This document shows positions 1 through 5,619 of a stretch of DNA of 5,619 nucleotides, in pieces. A model generated the notes under the pieces. It was not told the DNA's origin and made no database searches. It saw nothing but the letters and a program-made list of their open reading frames with translations. The translations under genes were made by a program, and so were the position numbers. The DNA comes from DATMER01 sp036266195 (GTDB taxonomy: Bacteria > Acidobacteriota > Thermoanaerobaculia > Multivoradales > UBA5704), in NCBI GenBank assembly GCA_036266195.1, contig DATANP010000153.1:1-5619 (forward strand). Direction: 5' to 3'. The first letter of the stretch is position 1. Each line of letters opens with the position of its first letter.

Positions 1-92
1 CAGCAGGGGCCCGCGTGAGACCTGTCGGAACCCATGGACCGTCAGAGGAAGGACAAACCCCGGCGGACCCCCACCTCCGCACGCATTCAAAT

Positions 93-1625
93 CTAATGCC
101 TGTCGGGGACGGGCTCTTCGACCGGAGCCACCGGTTTGCCGGCGAACAATCTCTTGAGGAGCAGGCGGAGGTAGTCGGCCTCGGCGAGCGCCCAGATCCA
201 GAGGCCCCGGCCGGCCATGCGGAAGGGGGCGAAGGTGAGACTGAAGAAGGCCTTGGTGCGCCGTCCGTCGTTGCGGCGGCCCGCCTCCCCCATCTCCCGG
301 CGGGCCAGGGCGATCTTCTTGAAGCGCCGGTTGTAGATCCGCATCAGGTGATAGCTGATGAAGGCCGGCTTGGGGCCGAGCACCGGCATCCAGTGGAACT
401 TCCCGAACACCCGGTAGGCAGGGATGACCACGAAGATGTAGTACTGCGCGGTCTCGACCAGGAACGAGGCGGAGAGGAGGTCGTGCTCGCCCATGTAGTA
501 GTACTTGTCGCGGTAGATCGACTCGAAGAACCGCCGGTAGGAGCGCAGGAAGATCTCGTTGTGCTCCTGGATCCTGGCCTTCACGTCCTCCCCCGAGGTC
601 TGGGCCTTGACGATCTCCACGGTCGCCTCGACGCTGAACGCGGCATGGTCGAGCCCCGGCGAGTAGTAGGGGTCGAGGAACGCGGCGGCGTCGCCGAGGA
701 GCGCCCAGCCGTCGCCCATGTACTGTTTCGTGACATAGGCTAGGTTCGAGAAGGTCCGCAGGTCCTCGGAGCGCATGCGGGCGCCTTCGAGCAGCTCGGC
801 GGCCATGGGGATGCGCCGCAGGAAGGCGTCGTAATCGGCGGCCATGTTGCTGCCGCGGTCCAGATCGACCAGCCGCGTGTCGAAGACCACGCCGATGCTG
901 GTCTCGCCGTTGCCGAGCGGGATGAACCACACCCAGTAGCCGAACCCCATGTAGTGGTTGGTGGCGAGCCGCCGGGAGCTGACGTTGCCGCGCGAGAGCG
1001 ACAGGGGTCCGCGCGCCGCGAGGTCGTCGATGTGCCGCACGTCCTGCCACCGGCACCAGACCGCGGCCGTCGGATGGTCCTTGTTGCGCTCGATCAGGCC
1101 GAGCTTCTTCCCCAGGAGGGTGGCGCGGCCGGTGGCGTCGAGCACCCAGCGGCAGGCGACGGTCTCCGGGATGCCGTCCTTCTCCAGCGTAATTTTCTGG
1201 TCGAAGCTGCCCAGCTCGATATCCGTCACCCTGGCAGGCCGCCACAGCTCGGCGCCCTCCTCCACCGCCGTGGCGAGGAGGTGCTCGTCGAGCGCGTCGC
1301 GGCGGAGCTGGAAGGAGGGGACCGTGCTGCGCAGGAACCCGCCGGCCTCGCTGGCCTCGGCGTGGCCGTGGACCTTGTCGTTCTGGAACCAGTAGCGCAG
1401 CCCTTCCTTGGGCAGGTGCTCGCGCTCCAGGTGCTGCCACTGGGCGAGCCGCCGGGTGAGGAACATGCCGGACATCTCGGTGGTCGCCTCGCCCACCTTC
1501 TCGTCGAAGGCGGCCTGGCGCTCCACGATCAGAACCGAAAGATCGGGCCGGTCCCGCCGCAGCAGGATGGCCGCCGAAGCACCCGAAAAGGCGCCGCCGA
1601 GGATGACGACGTCGAAGCTCCTCAT
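93..1625 (-). CDS. FAD-dependent oxidoreductase of the flavin-dependent halogenase superfamily, substrate unknown
   Basis: The 510-residue product has the PHBH/halogenase flavoprotein fold pattern. An N-terminal Rossmann motif VVILGGAFSGASAA (residues 6-19) fits GxGxxG with alanine for the second glycine, followed by the strand-end acid E35 in LIVER. VGEAT (44-48), RRDALDEHL (108-116) and DATGR (163-167) are typical FAD-contact segments. WVWFIP (231-236) matches the WxWxIP signature of flavin halogenases, and GDAAAFLDPYYSPG (311-324) is the second FAD motif. K73 in KEGLRYWF lies where some carrier-dependent halogenases keep a lysine; this is inferred without an alignment. The last 150 residues are rich in aromatic and hydrophobic residues (about 388-406 and 459-494), suggesting membrane association or a greasy substrate. 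Superfamily members halogenate aromatic substrates or act as oxidoreductases without halogenating, so activity and substrate are open. The start is fixed: an in-frame TAG lies five codons upstream (1638-1640) with no other start between. No Shine-Dalgarno is visible. The gene is transcribed away from the RNase gene. Confidence 0.85.
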   Translation of the reverse strand: MRSFDVVILGGAFSGASAAILLRRDRPDLSVLIVERQAAFDEKVGEATTEMSGMFLTRRLAQWQHLEREHLPKEGLRYWFQNDKVHGHAEASEAGGFLRSTVPSFQLRRDALDEHLLATAVEEGAELWRPARVTDIELGSFDQKITLEKDGIPETVACRWVLDATGRATLLGKKLGLIERNKDHPTAAVWCRWQDVRHIDDLAARGPLSLSRGNVSSRRLATNHYMGFGYWVWFIPLGNGETSIGVVFDTRLVDLDRGSNMAADYDAFLRRIPMAAELLEGARMRSEDLRTFSNLAYVTKQYMGDGWALLGDAAAFLDPYYSPGLDHAAFSVEATVEIVKAQTSGEDVKARIQEHNEIFLRSYRRFFESIYRDKYYYMGEHDLLSASFLVETAQYYIFVVIPAYRVFGKFHWMPVLGPKPAFISYHLMRIYNRRFKKIALARREMGEAGRRNDGRRTKAFFSLTFAPFRMAGRGLWIWALAEADYLRLLLKRLFAGKPVAPVEEPVPDRH

Positions 1626-1634
1626 ACGGGTGGG

Positions 1635-1643
1635 AGTCTAGCA
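1635..1643 (-). promoter_or_regulatory. Candidate extended -10 promoter for the halogenase-like gene
   Basis: Read on the minus strand, the sequence is TGCTAGACT. TAGACT matches TATAAT at four of six positions and also fits TANNNT, and it is preceded by the TGn extended -10 element. It ends nine bases before the ATG, so transcription would start at or within a few bases of the start codon. There is no recognisable -35 (GCAAGC at 17-bp spacing), as expected for an extended -10 promoter, and no purine-rich ribosome binding site before the ATG. The first three bases of the hexamer are also the in-frame TAG that limits the coding region. Pattern match only. Confidence 0.38.
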
Positions 1644-1659
1644 GGGTCGGCCCCAGGGC

Positions 1660-1688
1660 TTGCGGCACGTCTCCATTCCGGGCACAAT
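1660..1688 (+). promoter_or_regulatory. Candidate sigma70-type promoter for the RNase E/G gene
   Basis: TTGCGG (1660-1665) and CACAAT (1683-1688) are separated by 17 bases. They match TTGACA at three of six and TATAAT at four of six positions, including the important TTG of the -35 and the A2 and T6 of the -10. The predicted transcription start is near 1695, giving a leader of roughly 95 bases before the TTG start. The -35 overlaps the region where the -35 of the opposing promoter would sit. It is the best such pair I found in the intergenic region, but it is unproven. Confidence 0.42.
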
Positions 1689-1694
1689 ACGCTG

Positions 1695-1788
1695 CGGAAG
1701 ATGCTGCCACCAAGACCCCTCCGCCGTCCGCCTTTCCCTTTTCTCCTGCTCTAGCCGTCCCTGTATCCCACCCAGAATTGGAGCGAAC
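1695..1788 (+). promoter_or_regulatory. Probable 5' leader of the RNase E/G mRNA with a pyrimidine-rich tract
   Basis: If the promoter at 1660-1688 is right, this is an untranslated leader of about 95 bases. It contains a strongly C/T-rich stretch (about 1717-1768, especially 1731-1750), which differs from the GC-balanced coding DNA on either side. I see no strong hairpin or known riboswitch in it. E. coli rne is autoregulated through a long 5' leader, so a role in feedback by the encoded RNase is conceivable, but the sequence shows no conserved element to support it. The same frame is open across this stretch, but the translation resembles no RNase N-terminus. Confidence 0.3.
1780..1783 (+). 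promoter_or_regulatory. Shine-Dalgarno site that selects the TTG start of the RNase gene
   Basis: GGAG lies five bases before TTG 1789 and seventeen bases before the next in-frame candidate, ATG 1801. The spacing favours TTG. The resulting N-terminus MSRKMLINA resembles that of E. coli RNase E (MKRMLINA). It also places the catalytic residues within one position of E. coli numbering. Confidence 0.72.
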
Positions 1789-3903
1789 TTGAGTCGCAAG
1801 ATGCTGATCAACGCGCAGCGCTCGGAAGAGCTGCGCATCGCCATCGTCCAGGGCAACACCCTGGAGAACTACCAGGTGGATATCGCCGAGTCGGGGCTGA
1901 CCCGCGGCAACATCTACCGGGGCCTCATCGCCAACATCCAGCCCAGCCTGAACGCCGCCTTCATCGAGTACGGCGCCGAGCGGCACGGCTTCCTGGCGAT
2001 CCAGGACGTGGTTCCCGAGGCCTACTACCGGTCGCCCAAGGGCGGCCATGCCCGCATCGAGGACGTCCTCGAGAAGAACAAGCCGATCGTGGTCCAGGTC
2101 GCGAAGGACGCGATCGGACAGAAGGGCGCCGCCCTCACCACGAGCCTCTCCCTGGCCGGCCGCTACCTGGTCCTCACCCCGTTCGAGGACACCCGCGGCG
2201 TCTCCCGCAAGGTTGAAGACGAGGACATCCGGAAGAAGCTCAAGACTCTCGCCAACGGACTGGATCTGCCGCAGGGCTGCGGTGTGATCGTCCGCACCAA
2301 CGCCCTCGACCAGACCAAGGCCACGCTGAGCCGCGACCTGGCCGCCCTGCTCCGTCTCTGGAAGCGGGTGCAGGCCGCCGCGCTCGAAGGCAAGGGCACC
2401 CGGCTCATCTACAGCGACCAGGACCTCATCCTCCAGGCCCTGCGCGACCATCTCGACGCGAGCATCGAGGAGGTCCTGGTGGACGACGAGGCGGCCTTCC
2501 AGAAGGCCCGCGCCTACATGCAGGCGTTCATGCCGCGCGGCAAGACGCGGCTGACCTACTACTCGGACCGCCTCCCCCTGTTCAGCCGCTACGGCCTGGA
2601 GACCCAGATCGACCGCATCTACGAGCGCCGGGTGGACCTGCCGAGCGGCGGCTCGATCGTGATCGACGGCACCGAGGCGCTGACCGCGATCGACGTCAAC
2701 TCCGGCCGCTCGACCAAGGCGGCCACCCAGGAGGAGACCGCGCTCAGCACGAACCTGGAGGCCGCCCACGAGGTCGCCCGCCAGCTCCGCCTGCGCGACA
2801 TCGGCGGCCTGGTGGTGGTGGACTTCATCGACATGCGGGCGTCCAAGAACCAGCGCAAGGTCGAGAAGACGCTCAAGGATGCGCTCAAGGAGGACAAGGC
2901 GCGCGCCTCGGTCGGCCGGATCAGCGCGAACGGCCTGCTGGAGATCAACCGCCAGCGCATCCAGCAGGCGCTCCAGGTCCGCACGCACCGCACCTGCCCG
3001 ACCTGCAACGGCTCGGGCCGGCTGGCGAGCGAGGAGATGGTGAGCCTGTCGCTCCTGCGCCGCATCGAGGCGCGGGCCGCGAGCGGCGCGATCCAGGGCG
3101 TGCGCGTCGGCCTCCACCCCGAGCTTGCCGACGCCTTCCAGAACGGCCGCCGCAAGGAGCTGTCCGACCTGGAGCAGGAGTTCGACATCGAGATCGAGAT
3201 CATCGCAGCTCCCGGCCTGCACCGGCCCGACGAGCAGATCGAGTGGCACAAGCGCGAAAAGCCGCTGCCTCCTCCCAAGCCGCGCCCCGCCGCGGTCACG
3301 CTCCAGCCGTGGGACCTCGCCCTGCCCGGCCTCGACGAGGAAGAAGAGGAAGAGGAGACCCCGGCGAAGGCGCCCGCCAAGCGCGAGCGCGGACGCGACC
3401 GGCGGAAGGGCCGGGACAAGGCGCGCCCGCAGCCGCAGGAGCCCACGCCCACGGAGACCGCCGAGGAGCACACCGAGGTCGCCGTGGCGAGCGCCGAAGA
3501 GCCTGTCTCCGAGGCCGAAGGCAAGCGCCGCAAGCGGCGCCGCGGCGGCCGCAAGCGCAAGAAGGGCAACGGCCATGTCACGGTCGGAGCGCCGGCCGAG
3601 GCCGCGGCGTTCCAGGCGCGGACCGAAGGCGAGCCGGAGGAAGGCTTCGAAGCGACCGCGGATTTCGGCGACGACGAGGGTCCCGATGAGGAAGCCGGCG
3701 AGGGCGCGCCGGGCCAGGAGGCCGAAGGCAGCCATCCGGCCAAGCGCGGCCGGCGCAGGAGGCGCCGGCGGGGTGGCTCGCGCAACCGCGGTGAGGCCCA
3801 GGGTATTGGGGAACAAGCGGGCGAACAAGCGGGCGAACCGACAGGCGAGCCGGCGGCTCCGCAGGAGGCTCCCCCGCCTCCGCCGGAGAACCCCGGCTCC
3901 TGA
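1789..3903 (+). CDS. rne: Ribonuclease E/G family endoribonuclease with arginine-rich C-terminal tail
   Basis: The 704-residue product belongs to the RNase E/G family, which cuts single-stranded RNA in mRNA decay and rRNA/tRNA processing, usually as a tetramer in the cytoplasm or at the membrane. The core spans about residues 1-487. It has an N-terminal S1 domain inserted in the RNase H-like fold, with GAERHGFL (residues 62-69). The 5'-monophosphate sensor is R169-T170 in VIVRT. The metal-binding aspartates are D302 in AIDVNS (2692-2694) and D345 in VVDFIDM (2821-2823). The Zn-link is C403-x-x-C406 in CPTCNGSG. These sit within one position of E. coli RNase E D303, D346, C404 and C407. The tail (3247-3900) looks disordered: an acidic run, two basic clusters (residues 579-593 and 652-668, one with seven consecutive arginines), short EQAG-type repeats and a proline-rich end. 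It is longer than RNase G (about 489) and shorter than E. coli RNase E (1061). In-frame TTG 1660 is rejected as the start, because the extra 43 residues look unrelated and overlap the likely promoter. Confidence 0.95.
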   Translation: MSRKMLINAQRSEELRIAIVQGNTLENYQVDIAESGLTRGNIYRGLIANIQPSLNAAFIEYGAERHGFLAIQDVVPEAYYRSPKGGHARIEDVLEKNKPIVVQVAKDAIGQKGAALTTSLSLAGRYLVLTPFEDTRGVSRKVEDEDIRKKLKTLANGLDLPQGCGVIVRTNALDQTKATLSRDLAALLRLWKRVQAAALEGKGTRLIYSDQDLILQALRDHLDASIEEVLVDDEAAFQKARAYMQAFMPRGKTRLTYYSDRLPLFSRYGLETQIDRIYERRVDLPSGGSIVIDGTEALTAIDVNSGRSTKAATQEETALSTNLEAAHEVARQLRLRDIGGLVVVDFIDMRASKNQRKVEKTLKDALKEDKARASVGRISANGLLEINRQRIQQALQVRTHRTCPTCNGSGRLASEEMVSLSLLRRIEARAASGAIQGVRVGLHPELADAFQNGRRKELSDLEQEFDIEIEIIAAPGLHRPDEQIEWHKREKPLPPPKPRPAAVTLQPWDLALPGLDEEEEEEETPAKAPAKRERGRDRRKGRDKARPQPQEPTPTETAEEHTEVAVASAEEPVSEAEGKRRKRRRGGRKRKKGNGHVTVGAPAEAAAFQARTEGEPEEGFEATADFGDDEGPDEEAGEGAPGQEAEGSHPAKRGRRRRRRRGGSRNRGEAQGIGEQAGEQAGEPTGEPAAPQEAPPPPPENPGS
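3811..3858 (+). repeat. 12-bp tandem repeat encoding EQAG/EPTG units in the RNase tail
   Basis: Units of 12 bases begin at 3811, 3823, 3835 and 3847. The first two are identical (GAACAAGCGGGC), the third is GAACCGACAGGC and the fourth, degenerate, is GAGCCGGCGGCT. Being a multiple of three, the repeat keeps frame and encodes EQAG-EQAG-EPTG-EPAA near the end of the disordered tail. Copy number could vary between strains by slippage without disrupting the gene. Confidence 0.8.
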
Positions 3904-3904
3904 T

Positions 3905-5619
3905 TCAGCGGTAGAACACCGGGAACGATCCCGGGTCGGCCTCGTTCATGATGTCGTAGACCGCCTCGAAGATCGTCTCCCGGTTGGGCTTGGAGAAGTA
4001 GTCGCCGTCCGAGGCGTAGGCCGGCCGGTGCTCCTTGCCCGAGAGCGTCCTGGGAGCGGAATCGAGCCAGGCGTAGCCGCCCTGGACCTCCAGGACCTGC
4101 TGCATCATGTAGGCCGTGGCCCCGCCGGGTACGTCCTCGTCCACGAAGAGCACCCGGTTGGTCTTCTTCAGGGACTCGACGATCCGGCCGTGGCGGTCGA
4201 ACGGCAGCAGGGTCTGCACGTCGATCACCTCGGCCTCGATTCCCACCTCGGACAGCTTCTCGGCCGCTTCGAGGGCGATCCGGCAGAGCGCGCCATAGGT
4301 GACCACCGTCACGTCCGTGCCCTCTCTGAGAACCTCCGGCACGCCGAGGGGGACGGTGATCTCGCCGATGTTCGCGGGCAGCTTCTCCTTCTGGCGGTAG
4401 CCGTTCAGCACCTCGACCACGATGCCCGAGTCGTCCGACTGGAGCAGCGCGTTGTAGAAGCCCGCCGCCTGGGTCATGTTCCGCGGCACGCAGACGTACA
4501 TGCCTCGCACCAGGTGGATGATCCCGGCCATGGGCGAGCCCGAGTGCCAGATCCCCTCCAGCCGGTGCCCGCGCGTCCGGATGATCACCGGCGCCTGCTG
4601 CTGGCCCTTGGTGCGCCAGCGCAGGGACGCCAGGTCGTCGGACAGAATCTGGAGCGCATACAGGATGTAGTCCAGATACTGGATCTCGGCCACGGGCCTC
4701 AGACCCCGCATAGCCATGCCGATGGCCTGGCCCACGATGGTGATCTCGCGGATGCCCGTGTCCGTCACCCGGAGCGGGCCGTATTTCGCCTGGAGCCCGG
4801 CGAAGCCCTGGTTGACGTCGCCGATCTTCCCTACGTCCTCGCCCAGGGCGATCAGGTTCGGCAGGCGGCGCAGCGCCTGGTCGAAGCAGGCGTTGACCAC
4901 CTCGAAGCCGTTCACGAGCCGGGCGTCCGGCGCGTAGACCGGCCTGACCTCGGTCCTGTTGAGGGCCGCCTGCGGCGAGGTGCTGTAGAGGTGCGAGCTG
5001 AAGCGGTCCTCGTTGAGAACGTCCTGCTCGCGCTTCCACTCCACCAGCCGGCGGGCGGAGGGCAGGTCCTCTCCGGCCGTGGCGATCAGCGCGCTGTGCA
5101 GGGCGGCCATGACGTCGCGGCGGAACGGGGTGTGGAGCTTCTCCAGCTCCTGGCGAACCTTCTCCACCTCAGCGCTGTTCGAGGATTCCCGCGCCAGGTC
5201 GGCGGTCAGGGCCAGGACCGTCTTCCGGTCCTCGCGGATCGGGCCGACGAAGGCCTCCCAGGCGCGGTCCTGCGCCTCGCGCACGGCGAGCGCGGCCTCC
5301 TGCTCCAGCGCGTCGATCTCGGCGGCGGTGGCGATCCCCTGCTCCAGGATCCACTGCCGCATCTTGCGGATGCCGTCGAGCTCGTCCTCCCAGGCCAGGC
5401 GCTCGGCGCTCTTGTAGCGCTTGTGGCTGCCCGAGGTGGAGTGCCCCTGCGGCTGGGTCATCTCGACCACGTGGACCACCGCGGGCACGTGCTCCCGGCG
5501 CATGATCTGGGCGGCGTTCAAGAAGGTCTCGCACAGGCCGGCGTAGTCCCAGCCCTGGACCGTGTAGAGGTCGAAGCCCTGGCGGGTGCCGGGCGCGCGG
5601 CGGAAGCCAGAGAGGATCT
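3905..5619 (-). CDS. Fused alpha-beta E1 component of a 2-oxoacid dehydrogenase (5' end outside window)
   Basis: These are the C-terminal 570 codons of a thiamine-diphosphate E1 that decarboxylates a 2-oxoacid (pyruvate or branched-chain type) and passes the acyl group to lipoyl-E2. The frame is open to the right edge. TTG 5519-5521 is an internal leucine, not a start: upstream codons read GFDLYTVQGWDYAGLCETF, normal E1-alpha sequence. The order is as follows. The alpha C-terminal part includes the GHSTSGSH loop (5423-5446), which corresponds to the E1-alpha GHSxSD phosphorylation-loop region. A charged helical linker of about 115 residues follows (about 5330-4990). The beta pyrimidine-binding domain (about 4924-4337) has the cofactor-activating Glu in ALGEDVG (4838-4840) and the His of WHSGSP (4544-4546). 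The transketolase C-terminal domain (about 4318-3947) has EVIDVQTLLPFD and the VDEDVPGGATA segment. The alpha GDG...N thiamine site lies beyond the window. The layout resembles fused E1 enzymes of about 800 residues in Bacteroidota. Substrate specificity cannot be read from this part. Confidence 0.9.
   Translation of the reverse strand, partial: ILSGFRRAPGTRQGFDLYTVQGWDYAGLCETFLNAAQIMRREHVPAVVHVVEMTQPQGHSTSGSHKRYKSAERLAWEDELDGIRKMRQWILEQGIATAAEIDALEQEAALAVREAQDRAWEAFVGPIREDRKTVLALTADLARESSNSAEVEKVRQELEKLHTPFRRDVMAALHSALIATAGEDLPSARRLVEWKREQDVLNEDRFSSHLYSTSPQAALNRTEVRPVYAPDARLVNGFEVVNACFDQALRRLPNLIALGEDVGKIGDVNQGFAGLQAKYGPLRVTDTGIREITIVGQAIGMAMRGLRPVAEIQYLDYILYALQILSDDLASLRWRTKGQQQAPVIIRTRGHRLEGIWHSGSPMAGIIHLVRGMYVCVPRNMTQAAGFYNALLQSDDSGIVVEVLNGYRQKEKLPANIGEITVPLGVPEVLREGTDVTVVTYGALCRIALEAAEKLSEVGIEAEVIDVQTLLPFDRHGRIVESLKKTNRVLFVDEDVPGGATAYMMQQVLEVQGGYAWLDSAPRTLSGKEHRPAYASDGDYFSKPNRETIFEAVYDIMNEADPGSFPVFYR
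3919..3934. terminator. Short perfect hairpin at the convergent 3' ends, possible bidirectional terminator without U-tract
   Basis: CCGGGA-ACGA-TCCCGG forms a six-base stem with a four-base loop. It starts 16 bases past the RNase stop, inside the last codons of the convergent E1 gene. No T-run follows on the plus strand, and only TGTTCT follows on the minus strand, so it is not a canonical intrinsic terminator. A weaker GCCGG/CCGGC stem (3882-3886 with 3893-3897) precedes the RNase stop. In DNA this GC-rich, short hairpins are expected by chance. Confidence 0.22.

Noticed and set aside
53..80. Weak stem GCGGA/TCCGC (63-67 with 76-80) downstream of the halogenase-like stop as a terminator
   Set aside because: Five base pairs with an eight-base loop, followed on the minus strand by only TTT after a G run. 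This is too weak to call in GC-rich sequence.
1..92. Possible 5' end of another minus-strand gene (ATG at 35) or 3' end of a plus-strand gene (TGA at 16)
   Set aside because: Only 5 to 11 codons would be visible, with no SD or recognisable residues, so neither can be supported.
15..743. A 242-codon plus-strand frame at the left edge
   Set aside because: It is antisense to the halogenase-like gene, has compositionally biased sequence (Glu/Val/Leu/Arg/Gly), and shows no ribosome site or recognisable motif.
960..1462. Direct repeat GCGAGCCGCCGGG near 964 and 1445
   Set aside because: Both copies encode the tripeptide RRLA context (SRRLA and TRRLA) with the same preferred codons. Flanks do not match, so this is codon-bias coincidence.
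954..1754. A 266-codon plus-strand frame crossing into the intergenic region
   Set aside because: It is antisense to the conserved FAD-binding half of the oxidoreductase, and its low-complexity translation and lack of RBS mark it as a shadow frame.
1660..1788. N-terminal extension of the RNase by 43 residues from TTG 1660
   Set aside because: The extension is Cys/Arg/Pro/Ser-rich and unlike any RNase E N-terminus. It has no SD and would place the start codon inside the -35 element, while TTG 1789 has a well-spaced GGAG.
2619..5039. An 806-codon open frame on the minus strand spanning the E1/RNase junction
   Set aside because: It overlaps two well-identified genes in the wrong frame or on the antisense strand. 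Its translation is Arg/Gly/Ser/Pro-rich low complexity with no domain, as expected when GC-rich DNA lacks stops in shadow frames.
5519..5521. TTG as the start of the E1 gene
   Set aside because: The frame stays open upstream to the window edge and encodes typical E1-alpha sequence, so this codon is an internal leucine.

Overview
The window is high-GC bacterial chromosomal DNA with homogeneous GC-rich codon use. It carries two complete protein genes and one gene cut by the window edge. I see no tRNA, rRNA, CRISPR array, insertion sequence, phage gene or att site. The phylum cannot be fixed from 5.6 kb. An RNase E-type enzyme plus a Bacteroidota-style alpha-beta fused 2-oxoacid dehydrogenase E1, in GC-rich DNA, would suit an uncultured high-GC lineage such as Acidobacteriota or a similar soil phylum. 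This is inference only.

Layout. Positions 1-92 hold no supportable gene. Positions 93-1625 (minus) encode a 510-residue FAD-dependent oxidoreductase of the flavin-dependent halogenase superfamily, with a WxWxIP signature. Positions 1626-1788 are a divergent intergenic region. A plausible sigma70-like promoter there reads right toward the RNase gene. An extended -10 element reads left, so close to the oxidoreductase ATG that the mRNA may be leaderless. Positions 1789-3903 (plus) encode a 704-residue RNase E/G-family endoribonuclease. Its start is a TTG with a good Shine-Dalgarno. It has a complete catalytic core and a disordered, arginine-rich C-terminal tail. Positions 3905-5619 (minus) hold the C-terminal 570 residues of a fused alpha-beta E1 of a thiamine-diphosphate 2-oxoacid dehydrogenase. 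Its reading frame is open through the right edge, so the real start lies outside.

The three genes do not form an operon. The first two diverge and the last two converge, with a single base between stop codons. They look like unrelated functions side by side: secondary or lipid-like metabolism, RNA decay and central metabolism. I found no convincing evidence of a new multi-gene system. The points most worth a second look are the possible leaderless, overlapping divergent promoters, the convergent 1-bp junction, the RNase E tail, the linker-containing E1 fusion and the unassigned substrate of the halogenase-like enzyme.
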